The notes under the pieces were generated by a model. That model was not told the DNA's origin. It saw only the letters and a list, made by a program, of their open reading frames with translations, and did no database searches. Of a DNA stretch of 64,000 nucleotides, positions 9,449 to 18,500 are shown in pieces (the first letter of the stretch is position 1; each line of letters opens with the position of its first letter). This DNA is from Halothiobacillus neapolitanus c2 (GTDB taxonomy: Bacteria; Pseudomonadota; Gammaproteobacteria; Halothiobacillales; Halothiobacillaceae). The DNA lies in NCBI RefSeq assembly GCF_000024765.1, contig NC_013422.1:1011501-1075500 (forward strand). The letters are read 5' to 3'. Made by a program: the position numbers and the translations under genes.

Positions 9449-11308
9449 ATGGTTAGATTCCCTGTTATTGTCGGTTTTGGAGGTGTGAACGCCGCCGGTC
9501 GGAGTAGTTTTCACCATGGTTATGGGCGTATTGTTGCTGAGGCTATGCCAGCCGAAGTGACTGAACGTACTGTTCAATCGTTGGCAAGACTGATGAACCT
9601 TGATTTGACCACAGATAGAAGGGAACTGTTTCGCCTTATTGAAGCGGGTACATTGGTACGTAAAATTGAGTCTAATCATTTCGATCCAGACAACATGTTC
9701 TCATATCAGCACGTTCAATTGTCGCCTGACGTCCCGTTGGAGTTTGTTTGTCAACGAGACAGTCTTCCGAAAACCATGCCTCATGGCTGGCAGGTAACAC
9801 CGCTGAACGAAGTACAAGTCAAGGTAAGTGTTTCCAATTCCGCTGCCGTCGCTGTTCCATTAGGTTATGAATCAAGGGTCAAAGTGGCTGGGCAATTGCC
9901 AACTGGTTTTAATCCGGGAGCGGGATATGCCTCACATCACCATCCTCGTGGTATACAGATGACAGTTTTTGGCGCATCAGATGCTCTACAGTCAATCGGG
10001 ATAGAATGGGACGTCATCAGAAGCAAGATCAAGTCCGAGGAAGTTGGTGTCTACGCAGGGTCGGCTATGGGGCAACTCGATAAATGGGGAACTGGCGGCA
10101 TGATAAGTGCTCGTTGGTTGGGGCGGTCGCCGAGTTCCAAGCAATGTGCTCTTGGTTTTTCTCAAATGCCTGCTGACTTCATTAATGCCTATTTGCTTGG
10201 CAACATTGGTCTCACCCGTTCGAATATGGGGGCCTGTGCCTCTTTCCTTTACAACCTGCAACTTGCTGTCCATGACATTCAAGTGGGTCGTGTGCGAGTG
10301 GCTGTGGTTGGGAGCAGTGAAGCACCAATTCTGCCAGAGGTCGTTGAAGGCTATGGAGCCATGAGTGCGCTTGCTACCGACGAAAAACTATGCGCCCTCG
10401 ATCATGCACGTGGTTTGGTCACACCGAACTATCGGCGTGCAAGTAGACCTTTCGGGGATAACTGTGGATTTGTTCTTGCAGAGTCTGCGCAGTTTGTCGT
10501 GCTGTTTGACGATACTCTGGCGCTTGAAATGGGGGCGACAATTCATGGGGCGGTGAGTGATGTGTTCGTTCATGCAGATGGATATAAGCGCTCGATCGCA
10601 TCCCCCGGTGTTGGTAATTACATTACATTGGCACGTGCAGTCGCCTCTGCTAAGGCATTACTTGGTGATGCGGCTGTTCGTCATCGTAGCTTTGTGCAGG
10701 CGCATGGTAGTAGTACGCCACAAAATCGTGTGACTGAATCACATATTCTTAGTGAAACGGCTCGTGCATTTGGAATTGAGAATTGGCCAATTGCGGCTAT
10801 GAAAAGTTATCTTGGTCATTCACTCGCCGCTGCAGCTGGGGATCAAGTCATCGCTAGTCTGGGTGTTTGGGCTCACGGTGTAATTCCAGGGATTACAACA
10901 ATAGATAGACCGGCAGAGGATGTTCATCGGGATCGTTTGGATATCTCCCCAGAGCACAAAGTGGTTGGTGCAGAGAATATTGATGTAGCTATTGTAAATG
11001 CCAAGGGATTTGGCGGAAATAATGCTAGCGCGGCGCTCATCGCCCCTCGAGTTGTTCAGAATTTGTTGGATCGTCGCCACGGCTCTACTGCGATACTGAA
11101 GTACTGGAAGCAAAATGAGGCTGTGCAGGAGTCGGCCGCTTGTTATGAGAAAGCCATTCTGGCTGGCCAGGACAAAACGATTTATCGATTCGGTACGCAT
11201 GCTTTAGATGATAAAAGTGTCCATCTAAGCTCTGATGGGGTGAGTATTGATGGATATTCACCAATTTTGTTTGATAAGGGAACGAGGTACTCGGATTTGG
11301 ATTATTGA
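9449..11308 (+). CDS. fabY: FabY-type beta-ketoacyl-ACP synthase (fatty acid initiation)
   Basis: A 619-residue ketosynthase close in length and sequence to Pseudomonas FabY (about 634 residues), which starts fatty acid synthesis by condensing acetyl-CoA with malonyl-ACP in place of FabH. It begins PVIVGFGGVNAAGRSSFHHG, the family signature. The thiolase-fold triad is intact: C263 in MGACASF, H419 in QAHGSSTP and H457 in YLGHSLAAAAGDQ. KGFGGNNAS near residue 520 is also typical. It lies 2.4 kb before the isonitrile operon, separated by a broken IS3 element, on the same strand. It may feed acyl primers into the pathway, or serve as a second initiation enzyme that tolerates the product. It could also simply be the host's FabY carried along. 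Confidence 0.9.
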   Translation: MVRFPVIVGFGGVNAAGRSSFHHGYGRIVAEAMPAEVTERTVQSLARLMNLDLTTDRRELFRLIEAGTLVRKIESNHFDPDNMFSYQHVQLSPDVPLEFVCQRDSLPKTMPHGWQVTPLNEVQVKVSVSNSAAVAVPLGYESRVKVAGQLPTGFNPGAGYASHHHPRGIQMTVFGASDALQSIGIEWDVIRSKIKSEEVGVYAGSAMGQLDKWGTGGMISARWLGRSPSSKQCALGFSQMPADFINAYLLGNIGLTRSNMGACASFLYNLQLAVHDIQVGRVRVAVVGSSEAPILPEVVEGYGAMSALATDEKLCALDHARGLVTPNYRRASRPFGDNCGFVLAESAQFVVLFDDTLALEMGATIHGAVSDVFVHADGYKRSIASPGVGNYITLARAVASAKALLGDAAVRHRSFVQAHGSSTPQNRVTESHILSETARAFGIENWPIAAMKSYLGHSLAAAAGDQVIASLGVWAHGVIPGITTIDRPAEDVHRDRLDISPEHKVVGAENIDVAIVNAKGFGGNNASAALIAPRVVQNLLDRRHGSTAILKYWKQNEAVQESAACYEKAILAGQDKTIYRFGTHALDDKSVHLSSDGVSIDGYSPILFDKGTRYSDLDY

Positions 11309-11503
11309 CGGGGGCTGCAGTGCAGTTTATCGCTGTGTATGAGTTTTTAAACCATCATTAGTAGCAGTGTTAGATAGATCTGTAACGCAAGGTCAATGCG
11401 TTGCACCTAGTGATCACTAAAGCAACTTAGAAGCTTAAGGTTGCCTCGGGTTCTACCCCGATATCACGGGCACTTCAAAGAAGCCTCATAATGGTGGCGA
11501 GGA

Positions 11504-11808
11504 GTGTTTATGACCCAGAGAAGAAAATTCAGCCCGGAATGCAAACGTGAGGCCGTGGTGTTGACGCGTCAGCCCGGTGTAAGTTGTCGCCAGGTGGCAC
11601 TGGATATCGGCATCAATCCCAACATGCTTTCCCGCTGGGTGCTTGAAACAGACGATGCTCAGGCAAGTTTTTTACGGGCTCGGGAAGCCCGCGTGATCAG
11701 GAAGTTGCACGCTTGAAACGTGAATTGGCTCAGGTCAAGAAGGAACGGGATTTTTTAAGAGACGCGGCAACGTACTTCGCGAAGGGCTCATCGAACGGTA
11801 CGAGATGA
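11504..11808 (+). pseudogene. IS3 orfA (frameshifted)
   Basis: The start MTQRRKFSPECKREAVVL and helix-turn-helix are typical of IS3 orfA. The frame breaks near 11690, where the reading frame shifts to continue as DQEVARLKRELAQVKKERDF, the orfA leucine-zipper region, ending at the TGA at 11806-11808. The normal product would bind the element ends. Confidence 0.8.
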
Positions 11809-12668
11809 TCCAGCGTTGCCGCTCCGAGTACTCGGTACGTCTTATGTGCCGTTGCCTGAACGTTTCGGCCAGTGGCTACTATGCCTGGCAGGCGCGCCAG
11901 CCAAGCCTCGGTCTTTGGATAATGATCGTTTGCTCAAGCGGATTCGGGCGATCCATGAGGATAGCAAAGGCATCATCGGTGTGCCACGCATGCACGAGGA
12001 TCTGAGTGCTGAAGGCGAGACAGCCAGTCGAAACCGGATTGCCCGCCTGATGGCGGCCAATGGGATTTATGGTTGGCCACGACGCAAGGGGCGGCGCTGG
12101 GCGGGACGGTTCAGCCAGCGGCCTTACCATGTGCGCAATCACTTGCGACGGGATTTCACGGCTCTTGAGCCGGAAACCAAATGGGTGACCGATATCACGG
12201 AAATAGCCCCCCATGAAGGCAAGCTATACCTCTGTGTCGTTATCGACCTGTACAGCAAGTTGGTGATTGGCTGGTCCATGCATCATCGCCAGGATCGACA
12301 AATGGTCATTTGAGCGGTGGAGATGGCGACCTGGCAACGTCAAGGTACAGAGCCCATCATTCTGCACTCGGATCGCGGATGCCAGTTCACCAATGATGAC
12401 TACCAGCGCTATCTCGAGATGAACACCATGATTTGCAGCATGAGCGCCGTTGGTCACTGCGGTGATAACGCCGCCTGCGAAGGCTTTTTCGGGATGCTTA
12501 AACGGGAGCGAGTGAATCGTACGATTTATCGAACGCTGGATATGACGCGCTCGGATCTATTCGATTACATCGAGCGGTTCCACAATCCCCGAATGCGACG
12601 TAGACTCGCCAGGCAGGATCAGAAGTTTTTAGCCTTTTTCAACCGTCCGTGTAAACGGGGTAGAACCC
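11805..12668 (+). pseudogene. IS3 orfB DDE transposase (frameshift plus internal stop)
   Basis: The DDE signature is readable: [17 protein letters not shown], then IILHSDRGCQFTNDDY, then DNAACEGFFGMLKRE. The gene starts at an ATG overlapping the end of orfA, shifts frame near 11905, and has an in-frame TGA at 12311-12313 in the middle of the catalytic core. The frame then runs past the right inverted repeat without a stop. No active transposase can be made. Confidence 0.85.
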
Positions 12669-13726
12669 ATCAAACACATGCAGCAGTTGATTCGACTTTT
12701 TCACGTCACACAACGGACTCTATTGATATTGGCGAATATTGCCAGCTCTGTTTAATCATGTTCCTTCAGTACTATAGCGTGCGGTTTCCATGTAGCGGGC
12801 TATTTTCGTTTCTGCTCCTCCCATCTTTATAGTTCTTCCACTAAGAATTAGTACCCTACCGTTCAAGGCGCAACATAGCATCTTCATCAATGGTTTGGTC
12901 GGCGGCGTGCATTCTGAATGCTTAAATCTTGTAGATCCCATTCGCGTTATCTTATCACCATTTGGTTCCTTTAATTACAAGGGTGATTACTATTATCTCG
13001 TGCGAAGTGTATGGAGTGTTTTATCCCTTCCATGCGCAGAAGGTAGGGGATTTGGTTAAATCTGCTTTGTTTGATCAGATCCGCAGAATAACTACCTTGT
13101 GGTTATGGTTATAAAATTGGAGAGGTATTAGGTTATTGAAAATATCTCAAAACTAATTAATTAATTCTAAGTTTTATCAAAAAAAGGCAAAATTAAACGG
13201 ACATTTAAGTCGCCAAAATAACTATCACAGCAATACTGTTAGAAGTGACAGGTGCGCTGCCAACTTTGGTAAATTAAAATTTAAGAAATTGTCAATATAC
13301 CACACGGGACTGTGAAGCTAAGAAGGCGTGTGTAAGGAATTTGTCTTATTGACAGCTATGAATGGGAAATGATATGTGCGTAGTTATCGATGTATGGTTG
13401 TGAGGCTGTGAAAGTGAGACTGTAGTTCAAACTAATGTTGGCACAATCAATTATAGGCTGAACGTCATTGTTAGTTTGGTATCGGGGGCATAAATATCAC
13501 AGTTTTTTCGGGGTTTTTTTAAATTTTTGTTCGTCCTATTTTACTTGGCTTTTGTAAGGCGGAAAATTAATTTTCGGGTTGGGTATTTTGTTTAATGTAT
13601 CCAGCCAAACACCGTGTCATAAATCAATTGGCATCAAAAATGTGGGATTAGGGATTTTTGTTCTGATTCTTTGGTTGAGGTGCTTGCTGGTGCTTCTAAT
13701 TTGATTAGTCATCCTATGGAGGTAGT
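12669..13726. other. AT-rich leader region before the isonitrile operon
   Basis: No gene is supported in this 1.06 kb. It holds a lux-box-like dyad at 13234-13253 with a TAAAAT at 13275-13280 spaced like a promoter, and a long inverted repeat: CAAACTAA at 13428-13435 with TTAGTTTG at 13471-13478. If transcription starts near 13287 the operon has a leader of about 440 bases. Several T- and A-runs give strong local AT bias. Confidence 0.55.
13234..13280 (+). promoter_or_regulatory. Candidate lux box and promoter of the isonitrile-PKS operon
   Basis: TACTGTTAGAAGTGACAGGT (13234-13253) has the form CTGT-N8-ACAG, the same geometry as the better dyad before luxI. The TAAAAT at 13275-13280 starts about 31 bases after the dyad centre; at luxI the matching distance is about 33. 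This is consistent with LuxR activation from a site just upstream of the polymerase. The first gene starts 450 bases further on. Confidence 0.5.
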
Positions 13727-14638
13727 ATGAAGGGTCTCGAAATGAAAAATAACGTAGCTGTTATAAGTCGCCAGGTTACGGAAATGACAGATGATGAAAT
13801 TCATAACCTAAAGAAAATTGTATTTGATTCGGGAATTGTTGTTTTAAAGGCACAGAATGCGACAGCCTCTGATTTTGTGGATTTTGGTCGACGTATTGGG
13901 GAGCTAAGTCCTTATTACGAAGAGATGTATCATCACCCTAATCACAAGGAACTCTTCGTTTCATCTAATGTCCAGACAGATGGGAAAGTGATTGGGGTGC
14001 CGAGAACAGGGAAATTCTGGCATGCAGACTATGCCTTCATGGCAAAACCCTTTGCATTCACGATTACCTATCCACAAGTAGTTTCGTCTCAAGAGCGAGG
14101 AACTTATTTTATTGATATGGCCAGCGCTTATGAACGGCTTTCACCCGAGATGAAAAGGAAAATCGAAGGTGGGGTTGGTACGCACTCTGTTCGCCGGTAT
14201 TTTAAGATCAGACCAACAGATGTGTATCGACCCATTAGTGAGATTCTACATGAAATTGATGCAAAGACCCCAACGGTAACACACCCACTTGTTGTTAATC
14301 ATCCGGTAACGGGTGCGAAGATTTTATATGTTAGTCGTGGATTCACTGAAACTATAAGCCTAAAGGATGATGACTTGGATGCAGATGAAGTGTTGAAAGA
14401 TTTACTTGTTGAGTCAGGGCAGTCTGACGATACGTTTACTCACCCGGATATTCGCCAGATAAATATTAACGAAGGTGATATTTTTTTGTGGGATAACCGT
14501 CGTTATGTTCATCATGCAAAGCATAACGATAAGGTTGAGCCGACTAAGACTTACAGACTTACCGCTTATGATGGACTGCCGTTCAGTGCAGAGATTGACT
14601 TCGCACTTGATAGTGTGAAGGAGGTGGGACTTGTCTAG
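13727..14638 (+). CDS. ScoE/Rv0097-type isonitrile-forming Fe(II)/2-oxoglutarate oxidase
   Basis: A 303-residue TauD/TfdA-fold enzyme. The iron site is H99, D101 (FWHADY) and H262; R277 should bind 2-oxoglutarate. The residues I recall as substrate- and catalysis-defining in ScoE (Y96, Y97, Y101, Y135, R157, K193, R195, H299) all have counterparts here at a constant offset of 33: Y63, Y64, Y68, Y102, R124, K160, R162 and H266. ScoE converts a 3-(carboxymethylamino) acid to the 3-isocyano acid with loss of CO2, and this protein should catalyse the same type of reaction. The ATG at 13727 has GGAGG upstream; a second ATG five codons later is possible. Its stop overlaps the next gene, matching the Rv0097-Rv0098 order. 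Confidence 0.9.
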   Translation: MKGLEMKNNVAVISRQVTEMTDDEIHNLKKIVFDSGIVVLKAQNATASDFVDFGRRIGELSPYYEEMYHHPNHKELFVSSNVQTDGKVIGVPRTGKFWHADYAFMAKPFAFTITYPQVVSSQERGTYFIDMASAYERLSPEMKRKIEGGVGTHSVRRYFKIRPTDVYRPISEILHEIDAKTPTVTHPLVVNHPVTGAKILYVSRGFTETISLKDDDLDADEVLKDLLVESGQSDDTFTHPDIRQININEGDIFLWDNRRYVHHAKHNDKVEPTKTYRLTAYDGLPFSAEIDFALDSVKEVGLV

Positions 14639-15179
14639 CATGCAATTACTTAGTCGGGTTGATAACAACCAGCTTTTTGTCAATGATACTGTACTCCGGG
14701 ATAGGGTTTTATCCGTCTATTTTGATAACACGCGATATTTGAAATCAGCGAACATTTTTCTAGACGATAATGGTGCGAAGAGTAGAATCGTGTCTCATGG
14801 GAAGTTTTCTGTTCCTGAATCCTGTTACATTGAAAGCACTGGGCATTTTAATTCGGTTGAATTCAATATCTGCTACAACCAAATTATGTACGATGCAATT
14901 GCACACGCAACAAAGTACGAGCTCGTCCCGCAGTTTTGTGCATGGGGAACAGAAGGTTTTTTTTCTAGACAGTTGCCGGACATTCTGATTACCAGTTTTA
15001 ATAGTCGTTTCACAAAGCCTGTGAATTCAGTCGATTTCTCAGGAGAATTCACAATTCATACGATGCGCTTGCACAACAAGGGCCAACCATTCCTATTTAT
15101 AAAGACCGGATGTAGGTTCTTCGACGATGAGCAAGGTGAAGCGGTCGGCGAGGTTGATCTCGCTATTTTGAATCCATAA
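14631..15179 (+). CDS. FcoT/ScoD-type thioesterase (Rv0098 family)
   Basis: A 182-residue hot-dog-fold protein, the same size as M. tuberculosis FcoT. The segment CYIESTGHFNSVEFNICYNQ is nearly superimposable on the FcoT signature, and the catalytic residues I recall in FcoT (Y66, N74, N83) fall at exactly those positions here. In isonitrile pathways this enzyme adds glycine to an alpha,beta-unsaturated acyl-ACP and releases the product acid, which the ScoE-type oxidase then uses. I take the TTG at 14631 because AAGGAGGT ends 5 bases before it; ATG 14640 is the alternative but sits 14 bases away. The TTG start overlaps the oxidase stop by 8 bases, implying translational coupling. Confidence 0.88.
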   Translation: MSSMQLLSRVDNNQLFVNDTVLRDRVLSVYFDNTRYLKSANIFLDDNGAKSRIVSHGKFSVPESCYIESTGHFNSVEFNICYNQIMYDAIAHATKYELVPQFCAWGTEGFFSRQLPDILITSFNSRFTKPVNSVDFSGEFTIHTMRLHNKGQPFLFIKTGCRFFDDEQGEAVGEVDLAILNP

Positions 15180-15217
15180 GTGACTGATTACCGTTTGATT
15201 CTAATTAAGAGAAAAAG

Positions 15218-15586
15218 GTGAACAATTTGTCCGTTATTCATAAGCAGATCGAGGATGACTTAATCTCGATCGCCAGGCTTGTCTTGCATTGTGATGTCTT
15301 GAAGACAAAACAGAGTTTGTTTGAGCAGGGGTTGACTTCGGTTGGTGCACTTGAAATCAGAGATCGGATTGAAAAAAAATTGGACATCTCCTTAATGACC
15401 AGTGTGATTTTTGATTATCCAACAATCGACTCACTGTCAGCCTATGTGACCAAAGTGATCAGATCAGGCGGTGCAAGAGTTGTACCCGAACTACAACCTG
15501 AAACCACCACTATATCCTCTAATGGTCACTACGAACTAAGTGATGAGATGGTACGTGAAATTCTGAAGAGAGGATTTGGAGTTTAA
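15218..15586 (+). CDS. Stand-alone acyl carrier protein (ScoB-like) with C-terminal tail
   Basis: The first 80 residues are an ACP: the carrier motif is QGLTSVGALEIRDRIE, with S41 the expected phosphopantetheine site (TSV in place of the usual DSL), followed by VIFDYPTIDSLSAYV. In the isonitrile pathway this protein carries the acyl chain from the ligase to the thioesterase and onward. Residues 83-122 form an extension ending in a helix LSDEMVREILKRG that could dock onto the PKS encoded 2 bases downstream. The start is uncertain: GTG 15218, or TTG 15227 which has a better-placed AAAAAGG. Confidence 0.88.
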   Translation: MNNLSVIHKQIEDDLISIARLVLHCDVLKTKQSLFEQGLTSVGALEIRDRIEKKLDISLMTSVIFDYPTIDSLSAYVTKVIRSGGARVVPELQPETTTISSNGHYELSDEMVREILKRGFGV

Positions 15587-15588
15587 GT

Positions 15589-18500
15589 ATGGAGCAACCG
15601 ACAATTAACTCAGAAACTATGGTGAAGCAGCTTCTGTCTGAAAAACATGAACCAATAGCAATTGTTGGTCTGAGCTTGCGTCTCTCAGACGGCATTTCTG
15701 ATCTGAATGGTTTTCACCACCTGCTTCTTGATGGTCGTGATAATATCGTTGATATTCCTGAATCACGCTGGGACAATAAGAAATACTTTTCTTCCGCAAA
15801 TGATTCCGGCAATGCCATTTGTACCAATAGGGGGGGGTATTTAAACGATATAGATAAATTTGACCCGGCTTTTTTTTCCATATCGCCAAAAGAAGCGCGA
15901 TATATGGATCCTCAGCAACGGATCATGTTGGAATTGTGCTGGGAAGCACTCGAAAACGCAGGGTTGAATCCCGAAGAATTGCGTGGCTCTGATGGTGCAG
16001 TTTATTTGGGTTCAAGTAGCCTTGATTATGCTCGCGATATGATGGGGTTGGGCGAAAAACAGCTGGTCAGTCAATTAGGCACAGGTACAGCAAATAGCGC
16101 CATATCCGGGAGAATCTCATATTTCCTGGGTTGGCGTGGTCCAAGCATGACTGTTGACACAGCTTGTTCTTCCTCGTTAGTAGCGATCCATCTCGCTTCT
16201 TCAGCACTTCGAAACAAGGAAACTTCATTCGCGATAGCTGGTGGAATTAATATTGTCCATAACCCTGTCAGCCATATCATTTTCACTCGTGCCAATATGT
16301 TAGCGCCCGATGGGCGTTGTAAGACCTTCGATGAATCAGCGGATGGTTATGGTAGAAGTGAAGGGGCGGCAGTACTCGTACTTCGTCGACTTTCATCTGC
16401 TATAGCAGACGGAAACCGTATCCTAGGGGTAATTCGTGGATCGGCAGTACGCCAGGACGGTGAGAGTGGCGGTCTAACTGTTCCTAATGGTGTGGCGCAA
16501 GAGGCTGTTATGCGCGATGCGCTCAGACGTTCTTTGGTTAAACCAGCCGATATCAGCTATGTAGAGGCACACGGAACCGGAACACCTCTCGGAGATCCCA
16601 TCGAAATTCACTCCATTAATTCGTTATTTTCGGAAAGACCGAATATAGATGAAAAGGTTTATGTGGCCTCATCAAAGACGAATCTCGGACATATGGAAGC
16701 TGCAGCTGGTGTTGGCGGCATCTTAAAGTGCTTGGCACAGCTAAATAGCAAATTAATTTACCAGCATATTAATTTTAATAACCCATCATCAAAAATTGAT
16801 TGGGGGGCTTTGTCTGTTACGGTTCCGACCGAAGTTCAGCCTTGGGAACAACCGGTGCGTAGGGCAATGGTCAATTCCTTTGGTTTTGCGGGTACGATCG
16901 CCAGCTTAGTCCTTGAAGAAGCGCCTGTGATGAATGCCCCCCCCCGTGTCGATAAGAAGGGTACGTCAGGAGCCTCAGATGATCCTTTTATATTTACGGT
17001 TTCTGCCAAATCATCATCTGCTCTCTTGCGTAATATGCGGGCGTATTTAGAGACTCTCATTAAGAGCAGTGCTGATGATATGGATAGCATCATTTGGACA
17101 TCAAGTGTGGGGCGGCAACACCACCCATACCGTTGGGCTGCCTCAGCAAGAAACAATGATGAGTTGATGCAGCTTATGCGTAGTTCATTAGACGAATCTG
17201 AAGAACTAATGGCCGATACGGAAAGAATGCTGCAATTTTCCGAGGCTCGTGTTGCATTTCTGCTCACTGGGCAGGGAGCACAATACCCTGGTATGGGAGC
17301 AGGACTCTATAAGAAGAATCGAGTTTTTCGGCGTGCACTTGACGAAGTCTCGCATCACTTTGATTCAGTGCTGGATGTGAAATTAAAGGAATTAATGTTC
17401 GATCAGGGGGCAATAGCCAAAGAGCGGCTTGTGCAGACGAAGTACACTCAACCTGCCCTCTTTGCATTCAACTATGCCGTGGCAAAGATGTGGATGGAAT
17501 ATGGTATCGAACCTGCTGTGATGCTCGGTCATAGTGTGGGTGAAATTGTTTCAGCCTGCTTGTCGGGATTGTTCACCTTAAAAGATGCCGTACGGATGAC
17601 AGCTCGCCGTGCTGAGGTAATGCAATCGGTCAAGTTAGATGGTGCCATGTTAGCGGTAAAAGCGACCAAAGAGCAGGTGTCTAACTTCATAGAGTCATTT
17701 GATGATGTTGGCTTTGCGGGCTTTAACGGTCCGAAACAAACGGTTATTTCCGGCGGTATTCTTTCGCTAGACATGATTGCCGACCGTTTGTCGGAGGAAG
17801 AAATTCCTCATCGTAGGTTGGAGGTTTCACACGCTTTTCACTCTGCTCATATGAATGAAGCAGCTGAGATATTCCGTGACTACATGACCACAGTTACTTT
17901 CCATCCGCTGCAGAGGGAGTTCATTTCCAATGTGACCGGCAAGGTGGCTACTTATGATCTGGTCGCATCGCCCGATTATTGGGCGCGACATATATGCCAG
18001 CCTGTCAACTTTGCTGCGGGTATGGAGACGATAGCGACCAGAAGTTCCTATCTCTTTCTGGAAACAGGACCAAGCCCGCATTTGACTGCTATGGGGCGTG
18101 GGTGCATTAAGGCATCTGACCACTATTGGGTTGAAACAGTCAAACCATCGTTAGTTGAGGAGGATAGCCTTGATGAGGCAATTCTCTCTTTATATAAGGC
18201 GGGGCAGAAACTTGACTGGCGTATAGTTCATGCGGGTGTGTCGAACAATATGTGTGAGTTGCCTCCATACTCGTTTGATCATGAATCCTACTGGTTGCCA
18301 GTTGCTACGAGTGGAGTGGACAGGGGCTCGGATTTCCACCCACTGCTTGGCCAACTCGCAGCACGTCAACATTCGCAATGGACGTTCACAGCGTTTGTGG
18401 CGCCAAGTTCACCAGCTTATCTTGCTGATCATGTCGTTATGGGGCGCACGATCTTTCCTGGTACTGGCTACGTCGAAGTCGTACTGGCCCTTCAGGATGC

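Larger units (their letters stand above)
11448..12668 (+). mobile_element. Broken IS3-family insertion sequence
   Basis: The element is about 1.22 kb, the normal IS3 size. Inverted ends match: GGGTTCTACCCCG at 11448-11460 and CGGGGTAGAACCC at 12656-12668, with further weak pairing inside. It contains orfA and orfB in the usual order, both damaged. It has landed between fabY and the isonitrile operon. I could not define a target duplication. Confidence 0.8.

Noticed and set aside
11504-11808. Programmed frameshifting in the IS3 orfA
   Set aside because: The frame break near 11690 is inside orfA without a slippery A-run, and orfB has further breaks, so decay is the simpler reading.
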